From Pseudoclavibacter sp. 13-3 (GTDB lineage Bacteria > Actinomycetota > Actinomycetes > Actinomycetales > Microbacteriaceae), in contig NZ_JAJOZT010000001.1 in assembly GCF_021168475.1 (NCBI RefSeq), positions 527,228 to 591,227 on the forward strand: a stretch of DNA of 64,000 nt, written 5' to 3'. Shown here piece after piece: positions 39,744-48,394 of this stretch. The notes below the pieces were generated by a model. That model was not told the origin of the DNA. It made no database searches and saw only the letters and a program-made list of their open reading frames with translations. Each line of letters begins with the position of its first letter. Position 1 is the first letter of the stretch. A program made the translations under genes and the position numbers.

Positions 39744-40768
39744 CGGATGCTGTCTCCTCCGGCCGTGGCGTCGGCCAGGGCCTCTTCGTTGCGGGGTGTG
39801 ATGTGCACGGTGAGATCGGCGGGGTTCATGCGCCCGTCGAGCACCTGAGCGACTTGGGTGACGATCGGCATCTCGACGCCGTGTTCGCGAGCCAGGTCGA
39901 GCACAGGGCGCACCGATCCGATGCCCTCTGCCGTCTGCTGCATGCGGTGCACGACTTCGTCGAGCGGATGCCCCTGCCCGAGCAGACGCCCGGCTGTGTG
40001 GTTGCGCGACAGCGGCGACTCGCAGGTGGCGATCAGGTCGCCGAGACCGGCGAGACCGACCAGCGTCTCGGGATGCCCGCCGAGGGCGACCGCGAATCGG
40101 CTGATCTCTTCGAGACCGCGGGTGATGATCGCGGCCTTGGTGTTCTCGCCATAGCCCACACCGGTGACGATGCCGACGGCCAGCGCGATCAGGTTCTTCA
40201 GCACCCCGCCGTATTCGGTGCCGGCGACGTCGTCGTTGGCGAACGCCGAGAAATACCGATTGGTGACCTGTTGCGCCACCCACTCGGCCAGGCCGAGGTC
40301 TGCAGAGGCCACAGCCGCAGCGGCGGGCTCCTCCGCCGCGAGCTCACGGGCGATGTTCGGGCCGCTCAGCACGCCGAGACGCCCGATGTCCCAGTCGATC
40401 TCGCTGACGAGCACTTCGCTCATCCGCAGCATGCTGCCGCGTTCCAGCCCCTTGATCAGGCTGACCAGCACGGCGTCGCTCGGCAGGTTCGCTCTAAGCG
40501 CCGAGAGGCTCCCTCGCAGCTGCTGCGAGGGCACCGAGAGAAAGACCAGGTCGCTGTGCGTCAGCGCATCATGCGGGTCGACGGTCGCGTGCAGCGACTC
40601 GGGAAGCGCCACCTCGGGAAGGTACTGCTCGTTTCGATGCTGACCGTTGATCTGTTCGGCGACCTCGGTTCGTCGGGCGAGCACCGTGGTCTCACAGCCC
40701 GCGTCGACGAGCACTTTCGCGAAAGTGGTGCCCCAGGAGCCTGCACCGACGACCGCTGCGCGGGTCAC
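39740..40768 (-). CDS. gpsA: glycerol-3-phosphate dehydrogenase [NAD(P)+]
   Basis: Reduces dihydroxyacetone phosphate to sn-glycerol-3-phosphate for phospholipid synthesis. The 342-residue protein has the Rossmann motif GAGSWGTTFAKVL (8-20), SGPNIARELA, and the catalytic lysine region EYGGVLKNLIALAVGI. GTG start overlaps the plsC stop by 4 nt, and the stop overlaps ddl. Sits next to the acyltransferase that uses its product. Confidence 0.96.
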   Translation of the reverse strand: MTRAAVVGAGSWGTTFAKVLVDAGCETTVLARRTEVAEQINGQHRNEQYLPEVALPESLHATVDPHDALTHSDLVFLSVPSQQLRGSLSALRANLPSDAVLVSLIKGLERGSMLRMSEVLVSEIDWDIGRLGVLSGPNIARELAAEEPAAAAVASADLGLAEWVAQQVTNRYFSAFANDDVAGTEYGGVLKNLIALAVGIVTGVGYGENTKAAIITRGLEEISRFAVALGGHPETLVGLAGLGDLIATCESPLSRNHTAGRLLGQGHPLDEVVHRMQQTAEGIGSVRPVLDLAREHGVEMPIVTQVAQVLDGRMNPADLTVHITPRNEEALADATAGGDSIR

Positions 40769-41469
40769 TTGGCGTCTCCGGCGGCCTCGACCGGTTTCGG
40801 ACCGCGCAGGGTCTCGACCTCTGCGGTGATCGCGGCCATGACATCCGCCGTCGCCTCGGCGAACTCGGCGCCGGTGCGCAGATTCGCGAAGTGCTCGGCA
40901 GGAATCGGCTCACCGATCTGCACGGTGAATCGCTTGCGCGGAAAGATGTGCAGACCCTTGCCGTACGGCGGCAGAATCTCTTGCGCACCCCACTGCCCCA
41001 CCGGCACGATCGGCACGTTCGCCTCTTGCGCCAGGCGCACCGCGCCGCTCTTGCCCTTCATCGGCCAGAGGTTCGGGTCACGGGTCAGAGTGCCCTCGGG
41101 ATAGATCTGCACCGTCTGCCCCGCTGCGAGCCATTTGGCCGCCGCCTCGACCGATGCGCCGCCGTGGCCGTGCCGATCGACGGGAATCTGGCCGGAATCG
41201 CTCAGCACCCAGCCGACGATCGGCAGGTTGAACAGCGACGCCTTCGCCATGAAGTGCGGCATGCGGCGTGCCTCCCAGACGAAGCGGATCATCAGAAGCG
41301 GGTCGAGCTTCGTCACGTGATTCGCGACGAGGATGTACGGCCCGTCGGGCAGCCGGTCGAGTCCGCGGAACTCGCAGCGCGCGAGGATCTTCGAGACCGG
41401 CACGATGATCAGCGCCACGACGTACGCGATCAGGGGATACTCGGCCTTGCGCCGTCGTTTTCTCGTCAT
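40765..41469 (-). CDS. plsC: PlsC-like 1-acyl-glycerol-3-phosphate acyltransferase
   Basis: Membrane-associated acyltransferase that adds a fatty acid to lysophosphatidic acid. The 234-residue protein has a basic N-terminus (TRKRRRK), one hydrophobic segment (12-30), the catalytic H-x4-D motif NHVTKLD (H51, D56), and YPEGTLTRD (123-131). Starts at an ATG overlapping the leuD stop by 4 nt. In many relatives murA lies between leuD and this gene; it is not here. Confidence 0.93.
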   Translation of the reverse strand: MTRKRRRKAEYPLIAYVVALIIVPVSKILARCEFRGLDRLPDGPYILVANHVTKLDPLLMIRFVWEARRMPHFMAKASLFNLPIVGWVLSDSGQIPVDRHGHGGASVEAAAKWLAAGQTVQIYPEGTLTRDPNLWPMKGKSGAVRLAQEANVPIVPVGQWGAQEILPPYGKGLHIFPRKRFTVQIGEPIPAEHFANLRTGAEFAEATADVMAAITAEVETLRGPKPVEAAGDAK

Positions 41470-42065
41470 GACCTCGCCGGTAGTGTCTTCGGGCGCCAGG
41501 AGGCGCGCTTGGCCTCGAATCGGCTGATCGCCTCTTCGTCTCGCAGGGTCAACGAGATGTCGTCGAGACCTTCGAGCAGCCTCCATCGTACGTCGTCATC
41601 AATGTCGAACGAGAACTGCTCGTCGCCGACGGTCAGCGTGCGGTCGAGCAGATCGACCGTCGCCGCACGCCCCGGGTCTTCGTCGATCAGCGCCCAGACC
41701 CGTTCGGTGTCGGCCTCGCTGAGCACGCCGGCGACCAGCCCCTGCTTGCCTGCGTTGCCGCGAAAGATGTCGCCGAATCGCGGTGAGAAGACGGCGCGGA
41801 ACCCATAGTCGTGCAGCGCCCAGACCGCATGTTCGCGTGACGAGCCGGTGGCGAAGTCCGGGCCGGCGACCAGGATGCGCGCCGGTGCGAACGCGGGGTC
41901 GTTCAGCATGAAGTCGGGGTTCTGGCGCCAGCGGTGGAACAGTGCGTCTTCGAAGCCGGTCTTGGTGACGCGCTTCAGGTAGACGGCCGGCAGAATCTGG
42001 TCGGTGTCGACGTTCGAGAGTTTGAGCGGCGCGGCGACGGCGGTCAGCGTGGTGAACTTCTCCAT
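41466..42065 (-). CDS. leuD: 3-isopropylmalate dehydratase small subunit
   Basis: With LeuC isomerises 2-isopropylmalate to 3-isopropylmalate in leucine synthesis. The 199-residue protein has the swivel-domain start [18 protein letters not shown] and the conserved [17 protein letters not shown] (69-85). A strong GGAGGTGC ribosome-binding site lies upstream, and one nucleotide separates it from the leuC stop. The stop overlaps plsC. Confidence 0.97.
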   Translation of the reverse strand: MEKFTTLTAVAAPLKLSNVDTDQILPAVYLKRVTKTGFEDALFHRWRQNPDFMLNDPAFAPARILVAGPDFATGSSREHAVWALHDYGFRAVFSPRFGDIFRGNAGKQGLVAGVLSEADTERVWALIDEDPGRAATVDLLDRTLTVGDEQFSFDIDDDVRWRLLEGLDDISLTLRDEEAISRFEAKRASWRPKTLPARS

Positions 42066-42066
42066 G

Positions 42067-43611
42067 TCAGCGCACCTCCACTGGCAGCAGTCGGGTGTGT
42101 GGCGCGGGCATCGGTCGTGCCCTCACTGGATGCTCGCCGAGCGGGGCGAAGTGCCTGCTGCGCCGCAGCTGGTCGTTCGAGATGCCGAGATCGCTCGGCG
42201 ACGACAGCGTGCCGCGCACGGCTGTGGCCGCGGCCACCAGAGGCGACACCAGGTGGGTGCGCCCGCCTCTGCCCTGTCGGCCTTCGAAGTTGCGGTTCGA
42301 CGTCGATGCCGCCCGCTGCCCCGGTGAGAGCTGGTCGGGATTCATGCCCAGGCACATGGAGCACCCGGCGAAACGCCACTCGGCTCCGAACGCGGTGAAG
42401 ATCTGGTCAAGGCCCTCGGCCTCGGCCTGCATGCGCACACGGGCCGATCCCGGGACGACCATCACGCGCAGTCCCGCGGCCTTGTGGCGTCCGTCCATCA
42501 CCGAGGCGGCCTGTCGCAGGTCTTCGATGCGCCCGTTGGTGCATGAGCCGATGAAGACCGTGTCGACGGCGATGTCGCGCATCGGAGTGCCGACGTCGAG
42601 CCCCATGTACTCGATCGCACGGCTGGCCTCGCGCTGGTCGTTGTCGTCGTCGAAGGATGCCGGGTCTGGCACCGACGACGACAGCGGCACGCCTTGACCC
42701 GGGTTCGTTCCCCACGTGACGAAGGGTTCGAGCGTGTCGACGTCGATGGTGACCTCACGGTCGAAGACGGCCTCGGGATCGCTGTGCAGCGTGCGCCAGT
42801 AGGTGACGGCGTCGTCCCAGTCCTGTCCCTGCGGAGCATGAGGGCGCCCCTGCACGTAGGCGAAGGTGGTCTCGTCGGGAGCGACCATGCCGGCCCGGGC
42901 TCCAGCCTCGATCGACATGTTGCAGATCGTCATGCGCCCCTCCATCGAGAGGGCCCTGATGGCCGAGCCGCGGTATTCGAGGATGTAGCCCTGACCGCCG
43001 CCGGTGCCGATCTTGGCGATGACGGCGAGGATGATGTCTTTGGGCGTCACCCCCGGGCGAAGCGTGCCCTCGACGTTGATCGCCATGGTCTTGAACCGCT
43101 TGAGCGGCAGCGTCTGCGTCGCCAGCACATGCTCGACCTCGCTGGTGCCGATGCCCAGGCCGATGGCGCCGAATGCGCCGTGCGTCGAAGTGTGCGAATC
43201 ACCGCAGACCACGGTGATGCCGGGCATGGTGAGCCCCAACTGCGGACCGACCACGTGCACGATGCCCTGATCGTCATCGCCGAGCTGATGCAGTCGCACG
43301 CCGAACTCTTTGACGTTCTGACGCAGTGTGTCGATCTGCACGCGACTCACCGGATCGGCGATCGGCTGATCGATGTCGATCGTCGGGGTGTTGTGGTCTT
43401 CGGTGGCGATCGTGAGATCGGGCCGGCGCACGGGCCATCCGGCCTGCCGCAGACCGTCGAACGCCTGCGGGCTCGTCACCTCGTGCAGCAGATGCAGGTC
43501 GATGTAGAGCAGATCGGGCGACCCGCTCTCACCGGCTCTGACGACGTGGGCGTCCCAGATCTTCTCGGCCAGTGTGCGAGGGTGTGATGCTGGTGACTGT
43601 GTCTCTGACAT
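42067..43611 (-). CDS. leuC: 3-isopropylmalate dehydratase large subunit
   Basis: Iron-sulfur aconitase-family subunit of isopropylmalate isomerase. Visible motifs include [46 protein letters not shown] and [13 protein letters not shown]; the three cysteines in the last two ligate the 4Fe-4S cluster. Normal LeuC ends just after [10 protein letters not shown]; here about 40 further residues rich in Arg, His and Pro follow, so the protein is 514 residues. The ATG at 43611 (family start MSETQ) is chosen; an ATG at 43632 adds seven residues. Preceded by a leucine-codon leader peptide and stem. Confidence 0.95.
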   Translation of the reverse strand: MSETQSPASHPRTLAEKIWDAHVVRAGESGSPDLLYIDLHLLHEVTSPQAFDGLRQAGWPVRRPDLTIATEDHNTPTIDIDQPIADPVSRVQIDTLRQNVKEFGVRLHQLGDDDQGIVHVVGPQLGLTMPGITVVCGDSHTSTHGAFGAIGLGIGTSEVEHVLATQTLPLKRFKTMAINVEGTLRPGVTPKDIILAVIAKIGTGGGQGYILEYRGSAIRALSMEGRMTICNMSIEAGARAGMVAPDETTFAYVQGRPHAPQGQDWDDAVTYWRTLHSDPEAVFDREVTIDVDTLEPFVTWGTNPGQGVPLSSSVPDPASFDDDNDQREASRAIEYMGLDVGTPMRDIAVDTVFIGSCTNGRIEDLRQAASVMDGRHKAAGLRVMVVPGSARVRMQAEAEGLDQIFTAFGAEWRFAGCSMCLGMNPDQLSPGQRAASTSNRNFEGRQGRGGRTHLVSPLVAAATAVRGTLSSPSDLGISNDQLRRSRHFAPLGEHPVRARPMPAPHTRLLPVEVR

Positions 43612-43656
43612 GTTGGCTACGCTTTTCTCCATTCGGCTTCAGACCACGGTGAGACT

Positions 43657-43696
43657 CCGCGACGAGTGGATCTGTCAGAACTCGATCTCGTCGCGG
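43657..43696 (-). promoter_or_regulatory. leuCD leader stem overlapping the leader peptide
   Basis: CCGCGACGAG and CTCGTCGCGG (43687-43696 and 43657-43666) pair perfectly over 10 bp around a 20-nt loop. The 5' arm is inside the leader peptide, directly after its three leucine codons. A second possible pairing joins CGGCTTC in the leader (43707-43713) to GAAGCCG (43634-43640) just upstream of leuC. The two pairings could be alternatives chosen by ribosome stalling. No T-run follows. Confidence 0.55.
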
Positions 43697-43725
43697 CACC
43701 CAAGAAGAAGCCGCTGGAACTGCAT
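43675..43725 (-). CDS. leucine-rich leader peptide of leuCD
   Basis: A 16-residue reading frame, MQFQRLLLGCRDEIEF, ending in TGA. Codons 6-8 are three consecutive CTT leucine codons, rare in this GC-rich window. TAAAAT lies 7 nt before the ATG, so the peptide would start at the first base of the mRNA. Its end lies 63 nt before leuC. The design is that of a ribosome-mediated leucine attenuator: scarce leucyl-tRNA stalls the ribosome at codons 6-8 and keeps the overlapping stem from forming. The role is inferred. Confidence 0.6.
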   Translation of the reverse strand: MQFQRLLLGCRDEIEF

Positions 43726-43732
43726 GGCCGAG

Positions 43733-43738
43733 ATTTTA
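43733..43738 (-). promoter_or_regulatory. leuCD promoter -10 box (TAAAAT)
   Basis: TAAAAT, then 7 nt, then the leader-peptide ATG. It is the best -10 match in the gap between leuC and the TerC gene. I see no convincing -35 element. Confidence 0.5.
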
Positions 43739-43773
43739 CCACGCAGAGACCGATGCGCAGGCAGCGGCGGCAT

Positions 43774-43790
43774 CCGCCTGCGGGAGGCGG
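43774..43790 (-). terminator. short hairpin after the TerC gene
   Basis: CCGCCT and AGGCGG form a 6-bp stem with a 5-nt loop, starting 1 nt past the TerC stop. No T-run. It may separate the TerC transcript from the leuCD promoter. Confidence 0.35.
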
Positions 43791-43791
43791 T

Positions 43792-44811
43792 TCAGAGCCG
43801 CACGCCCGGAAGCGGTCCGTGTTCGCCGCTTCGGCGCGCCTCTCTCCGAGCCTTCACCAGGCTCGCCACGGTTGCGGTCACCATCGAGGCCAGAATGACC
43901 AGCAGCGACGTCAGCGTGCTGATCTCAGGCGCCCACGTGATCGGCTGACCGCCGTTGAGGAACGGCAGTTCGTTCACATGCATCGCGTGGAAGACGAGCT
44001 TCACGCCGATGAACGCCAGGATGAACGCGATGCCGTACTTGAGGTACTCCAGCTTCTCGAGGAGCCCGCCGAGCAGGAAGTACAGCTGCCGCAGGCCCAT
44101 CAGTGCGAAGACGTTCGTGGCGAAGACGAGGAAGGCGTTCTGCGTGATGCCGAAGATCGCCGGGATCGAATCGAGGGCGAAGAGCAGATCGGTGCTGCCG
44201 ATCGCCAGAAAGACGATGATCATCGGTGTCCAGAAGCGCTGACCGTCGATGGTCGTTCGCAGCTTGGAGCCGTCGAACTCGTCGGTGATCGCCACGCGCT
44301 TGCGCAGCGTGCGAATGAAGAGGTTGTCTTCCTGGCCCTCGTTCTCGTTCTCTTTGCCGAACGCCTGCTTCCACGCGGTGTAGACGAGGTAGGCGCCGAA
44401 GAGGTAGAAGACGAAGCTGAAGCTCTCGATGAGCTGAGCACCGAGCAGGATGAAGACGCCGCGCAGCACGAGCGCCACGATGATGCCGACCATGAGCACC
44501 TCTTGCTGGTACTTCTTGGGCACGCCGAAGCGAGACATGATGATCACGAAGACGAAGAGGTTGTCGATGCTCAGCGAATACTCGGTGAGCCAGCCGGCGA
44601 TGAACTCGCTGCCGTGCTGAGCGTCTCCGATGATGAAGAGGGTGCCGGCGAACAGGAGCGCCAGCAGCACGTAGAAGCCGACCCAGAGGCTCGCCTCCTT
44701 CATCGACGGCACATGGGGTCGTTTGAGAACCAGCAGCAGATCTGCGACCAGAATCAGCAGCATGACGATCGTCGAGCCGATTTCGAACGAGACGGGCAGA
44801 ACGGGTTCCAT
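43792..44811 (-). CDS. TerC family integral membrane protein
   Basis: A 339-residue membrane protein of the TerC/Alx family. Members export Mn2+ or protect against metal and tellurite stress. About eight or nine helices are visible. Family-specific acidic residues in membrane helices are present in SLSIDNLFVFVII and LFALDSIPAIFGI, the likely metal-binding pair. The loop KENENEGQEDN is charged and cytoplasmic or periplasmic. ATG 44811 is selected; AGAGGA lies about 12 nt upstream. Divergent from the pyruvate oxidase gene. Confidence 0.92.
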   Translation of the reverse strand: MEPVLPVSFEIGSTIVMLLILVADLLLVLKRPHVPSMKEASLWVGFYVLLALLFAGTLFIIGDAQHGSEFIAGWLTEYSLSIDNLFVFVIIMSRFGVPKKYQQEVLMVGIIVALVLRGVFILLGAQLIESFSFVFYLFGAYLVYTAWKQAFGKENENEGQEDNLFIRTLRKRVAITDEFDGSKLRTTIDGQRFWTPMIIVFLAIGSTDLLFALDSIPAIFGITQNAFLVFATNVFALMGLRQLYFLLGGLLEKLEYLKYGIAFILAFIGVKLVFHAMHVNELPFLNGGQPITWAPEISTLTSLLVILASMVTATVASLVKARREARRSGEHGPLPGVRL

Positions 44812-45007
44812 GGGCGGGGGTTTCCTCTCGAGGCCGGTCACTGCACCGTCGACGGTGCACTGCAATGGCCGAAAGTCTCTCCCACGTCATGCAGACGCCC
44901 GCCGGCCGGTCGGATGATGGCATCTGACGTATTGACGACCTGGCGATGTCGGGATACTCCCCTTCGCAGGGGGTAACTCTAGCATGTCCTGCCGCGGGCC
45001 ACAGCGG

Positions 45008-45013
45008 TATAGT
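45008..45013 (+). promoter_or_regulatory. -10 box (TATAGT) of poxB
   Basis: TATAGT lies 46 nt before the poxB start and upstream of an AGGAGGAG ribosome-binding site, giving a leader of about 40 nt. No clear -35 was found. Confidence 0.4.
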
Positions 45014-45059
45014 CGGCACCGTCTCATCATCCACCAGCCCCCGTCAGGAGGAGAGCACC

Positions 45060-46787
45060 ATGACGACGATCGCGCAGAACCTCATCGACACCCTCGAAAA
45101 GAACGGTGTGTCGCGAATCTACGGAGTCGCCGGCGACTCGCTCAACGGCATCACCGATGCCATCCGAACCAGCGACGGCATCGACTGGGTGCAGGTGCGA
45201 CACGAGGAGTCGGCCGCCTTCGCCGCCGGGGCGGAATCGCAGCTCACCGGAGAGATCTCCGTCTGCGCCGGATCGTGCGGCCCGGGGAACCTGCACCTGA
45301 TCAACGGACTCTTCGACGCGAATCGCTCGCGCACGCCGGTGCTCGCCATCGCGGCGCACATTCCCAGCGAAGAAGTCGGCACCGGCTACTTCCAGGAGAC
45401 CCACCCGCAGGAGCTCTTCCGCGAGTGCAGCGTCTATGCCGAGCTGGTCTCGAATGCCAAGCAGATGCCTCGCCTGCTCGAGATCGCCATGCGCACGGCG
45501 GTCGAACGCCGAGGCGTCGCCGTTCTCGTCATTCCCGGCGACGTCGCGCTCACCGAGGCGCTCGACAGCCGCGTGACGAGAGTCGTCCGGACGCACCCCG
45601 TGGTGCGCCCCAGCGACGATGAGCTGCAGCACGTCGCCAGCGTGCTCAACGGAGCCGACAGGGTGACCATTCTGGCCGGTGCCGGCGTGCAGGGTGCCCA
45701 CGACGAGCTGGTGCAGATCGCCGACACGCTCGGCGCACCCGTGGTGCACGCGCTGCGCGGCAAGGAGTTCGTCGAGTACGATAACCCCTTCAGCGTCGGC
45801 ATGACCGGCCTGTTGGGCTTCGCTTCGGGCTACCGTGCCATCGACGCGGCCGATGTGCTGCTCATGCTGGGCACCGATTTTCCGTATCCCCAGTTCTACC
45901 CGCAGGATGCGACGGTCGTCCAGGTCGACATCCGTGGCGAGCAGCTCGGGCATCGCACACCGCTCGACATCGGTCTGGTGGGTGACGTCGGCGATACCGT
46001 GCAGGCACTGCTTCCCCTGCTCGATCGCAAGCAGAACCGCGGCCATCTGGAAGACGCGCTCGCACACTACAAGTCGACCAGAGCGAAGCTCGACGAGCTC
46101 GCGACCCCCGGCCGACGCGATCACGGCCCGCTGCATCCGCAGTACGTCGCGAAGGTCGTCGACGAACTCGCCGCAGACGACGCGGTCTTCCTGGCCGACG
46201 TCGGCTCTCCCGTGGTCTGGGCCGCACGCTACCTGACCATGAACGGCCGCCGGCGCCTGCTCGGCTCGTTCACGCACGGTTCGATGGCCAACTCCGTGCC
46301 ACAGGCCATCGGTGCCCAGTCGGCGCACCCCGACCGTCAGATCGTCACGTTCAGCGGCGACGGCGGGCTCACCATGATGCTCGGCGACCTGCTGACGCTG
46401 ACCCAGTCGAAGCTGCCGGTCAAGATGGTCGTGTTCAACAACTCGTCGCTGAACTTCGTCGAGCTCGAGATGAAGGCTGCCGGCTTCGTGAACTACGGCA
46501 CCGGCCTCGAGAACCCGAACTTCGCCGACCTCGCCACCGGCGCCGGCATCTTCGGCCAGCGGGTCGAGAAGCCCAGTGAGCTCAGGCCCGCGCTCGAGGC
46601 GGCGTTCGCCCACGACGGGCCTGCGCTGATCGACGTGGTCACCAACAGGCAGGAGCTCTCGATGCCGCCGACGGTGAAGGCGCAGCAGATGAAGGGCTTC
46701 GCACTCTATGCCATCCGCACGGTGATGTCAGGGCGCGGCGACGAGCTGCTCGACCTGGCGCAGACCAACTGGCGGCAGCTCTTCTGA
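45060..46787 (+). CDS. poxB: pyruvate:quinone oxidoreductase (pyruvate oxidase)
   Basis: Thiamin-diphosphate flavoenzyme that decarboxylates pyruvate to acetate and CO2 and passes electrons to membrane quinones. The 575 residues match E. coli PoxB. It has the catalytic glutamate in RHEESAAFAAG, CAGSCGPGNLHLINGLFDA, a central FAD domain, and the ThDP motif starting GDGG (FSGDGGLTMMLGDLL) and ending NN (VVFNNSSLNF). The C-terminal peptide TNWRQLF may aid membrane contact. Clear AGGAGGAG ribosome-binding site. It releases acetate that Acs (same window) can reuse. Confidence 0.95.
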   Translation: MTTIAQNLIDTLEKNGVSRIYGVAGDSLNGITDAIRTSDGIDWVQVRHEESAAFAAGAESQLTGEISVCAGSCGPGNLHLINGLFDANRSRTPVLAIAAHIPSEEVGTGYFQETHPQELFRECSVYAELVSNAKQMPRLLEIAMRTAVERRGVAVLVIPGDVALTEALDSRVTRVVRTHPVVRPSDDELQHVASVLNGADRVTILAGAGVQGAHDELVQIADTLGAPVVHALRGKEFVEYDNPFSVGMTGLLGFASGYRAIDAADVLLMLGTDFPYPQFYPQDATVVQVDIRGEQLGHRTPLDIGLVGDVGDTVQALLPLLDRKQNRGHLEDALAHYKSTRAKLDELATPGRRDHGPLHPQYVAKVVDELAADDAVFLADVGSPVVWAARYLTMNGRRRLLGSFTHGSMANSVPQAIGAQSAHPDRQIVTFSGDGGLTMMLGDLLTLTQSKLPVKMVVFNNSSLNFVELEMKAAGFVNYGTGLENPNFADLATGAGIFGQRVEKPSELRPALEAAFAHDGPALIDVVTNRQELSMPPTVKAQQMKGFALYAIRTVMSGRGDELLDLAQTNWRQLF

Positions 46788-46833
46788 CGCACTGAGGCGG
46801 CGAGACGCCGGCGAATGTCGGTCGGGCATGACG

Positions 46834-46875
46834 AAGGGGCTCGGCCTGGAATGAGGATTCCGGGCCCAGCCCCTT
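46834..46875. terminator. bidirectional terminator between poxB and the dicarboxylate symporter
   Basis: AAGGGGCT (46834-46841) pairs with AGCCCCTT (46868-46875), with inner pairs GGAAT/ATTCC around a GAGG loop. It lies between two convergent genes and can serve both. Confidence 0.6.
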
Positions 46876-46933
46876 CTGCGTCTGCAGACCGACCGGGTGC
46901 ACCTGCTGGCCATGCGCGCCCGGTCAGCGCCGA

Positions 46934-48268
46934 TCAGTGGCCGCCGTCGAAGTTGGCCTCGTCGAACGGGTCGTTGCCGCTCAGCACCTTCTTGACCTGA
47001 GCATGATCGATCTCTTTGGTCCAGGTGCCGACGAGCACGGTCGCGATCGCGTTGCCGGCGAAGTTCGTCAGAGCACGAGCCTCAGACATGAACCGGTCGA
47101 TGCCGACGACGATGCTGACACCGTTGACCAGGTCGGGACGAGCCGCCTGCAGACCGCCTGCGAGTGTGGCGATGCCGGCGCCGCTGACGCCCGCCGCGCC
47201 CTTCGAGGCGATCATCATGAAGAGCAGCAGACCGATCTGCTCCTGAATCGACATCGGGTTGCCCATGGCATCGGCGATGAACAGCGAAGACATGGTCAGG
47301 TAGATGGCCGTGCCGTCGAGGTTGAACGAGTAGCCGGTCGGCACCGTGATGCCCACGACCGCCTTGTCGACGCCGAGGTGCTCCATCTTGCCGATCAGGC
47401 GCGGCAGCGCGCTCTCTGACGATGAGGTGGCCAGAATCAGCAGGAACTCCTTGCCCAGGTACTTCAGGAACGAGAAGACGTTGACGCGTGCGACCAGCCA
47501 GAGGATCAGCCCCAGCACGACGAACACGAACAGCGCGCAGGTGATGTAGAAGCCGACCATGACCGAGACGAGGCTGCCGAGGCCGCCCCAGCCGGTGGCC
47601 CCGATCAAGGCCGCGAGCCCGCCGAACGCACCGATCGGCGCCACCCACATGATCATGCTCAGAATGCGGAAGACGACTTTCTGAATCGCGCCGATGGCCT
47701 TGAGAATGGGCTCGGCGGCCGAGCCCATGCCCTGCAGCGCGAAGCCGGTGAGCAGCGCGACGAACAGACCGGGCAGCACATTGCCGCTGGCGAATGGCTC
47801 GACGAGGCTGGCCGGAATGATGCCCAGGATGAAATCGGTCAGATCGGTCGCCTCGTCGCTGGCACCCGGAATCTTCGCCGGATTCGCGAGCAGCTCGGAA
47901 ACATCGAGGCCCGTGCCCGGCTTGATGATGTTGCCCACCACGAGACCGATGCCGAGCGCGACGATCGACATGACGATGAAGTAGCCGAGGGCCAGACCGC
48001 CGATCTTGCCGACGGTGGCGGCCTTGGCGATCGACCCGATGCCGAGCACGATCGTGCAGAAGATGATCGGAACGATCATCATCTTGATCAGCGAGACGAA
48101 TCCGGTGGCCAACGGCTTCATGGCCACCGCGGCATGCGGAGCGACGAAGCCGAACACGATGCCCAGAACCGCTGCGACGATCACGAGCACATAGAGCCAC
48201 GTGGTCTTCGGCTTCTTCTGCTTGGGGCGGTCGACGCCACCCTTGGTCTTGTCAATCTGTGTGTTCAT
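46934..48268 (-). CDS. DAACS-family dicarboxylate/amino acid:cation symporter
   Basis: A 444-residue transporter of the SLC1/DctA/GltP type that uses Na+ or H+ gradients to import C4-dicarboxylates or glutamate. About eight helices and two re-entrant hairpins. The first hairpin motif is ATSSSESALPRL. Next come GTAIYLTMSSLFIADAMG and the late NGVSIVVGIDRFMSEARAL followed by NFAGNAIATVL. SSSES is more like DctA than glutamate carriers, but the substrate is uncertain. ATG 48268 is chosen; ATG 48286 with GGGGA is an alternative. Confidence 0.88.
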   Translation of the reverse strand: MNTQIDKTKGGVDRPKQKKPKTTWLYVLVIVAAVLGIVFGFVAPHAAVAMKPLATGFVSLIKMMIVPIIFCTIVLGIGSIAKAATVGKIGGLALGYFIVMSIVALGIGLVVGNIIKPGTGLDVSELLANPAKIPGASDEATDLTDFILGIIPASLVEPFASGNVLPGLFVALLTGFALQGMGSAAEPILKAIGAIQKVVFRILSMIMWVAPIGAFGGLAALIGATGWGGLGSLVSVMVGFYITCALFVFVVLGLILWLVARVNVFSFLKYLGKEFLLILATSSSESALPRLIGKMEHLGVDKAVVGITVPTGYSFNLDGTAIYLTMSSLFIADAMGNPMSIQEQIGLLLFMMIASKGAAGVSGAGIATLAGGLQAARPDLVNGVSIVVGIDRFMSEARALTNFAGNAIATVLVGTWTKEIDHAQVKKVLSGNDPFDEANFDGGH

Positions 48269-48356
48269 GACTGATCGTTCTTTCATTCTTCCCCATTGAA
48301 GCGACGCACGATCGCGGTGACCGCACGCTGACGCCGTCGGTCGACCAACGGCGAAC

Positions 48357-48371
48357 GTGTACACGATACAC
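48357..48371. promoter_or_regulatory. dyad GTGTA-N5-TACAC upstream of the symporter gene
   Basis: A perfect 5-bp inverted repeat with a 5-nt spacer, containing the 8-bp palindrome GTGTACAC. It lies about 90 nt upstream of the symporter start in a 126-nt gap. Its size and symmetry fit a GntR- or TetR-type operator; regulator unknown. Confidence 0.4.
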
Positions 48372-48394
48372 CTGTCGGGCGACTGTGCAGGCCG

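Noticed and set aside
43612..43791. Classical intrinsic terminator in the leuCD leader
   Set aside because: The stem at 43657-43696 is strong but not followed by a T-run on the minus strand, so I did not call a terminator.
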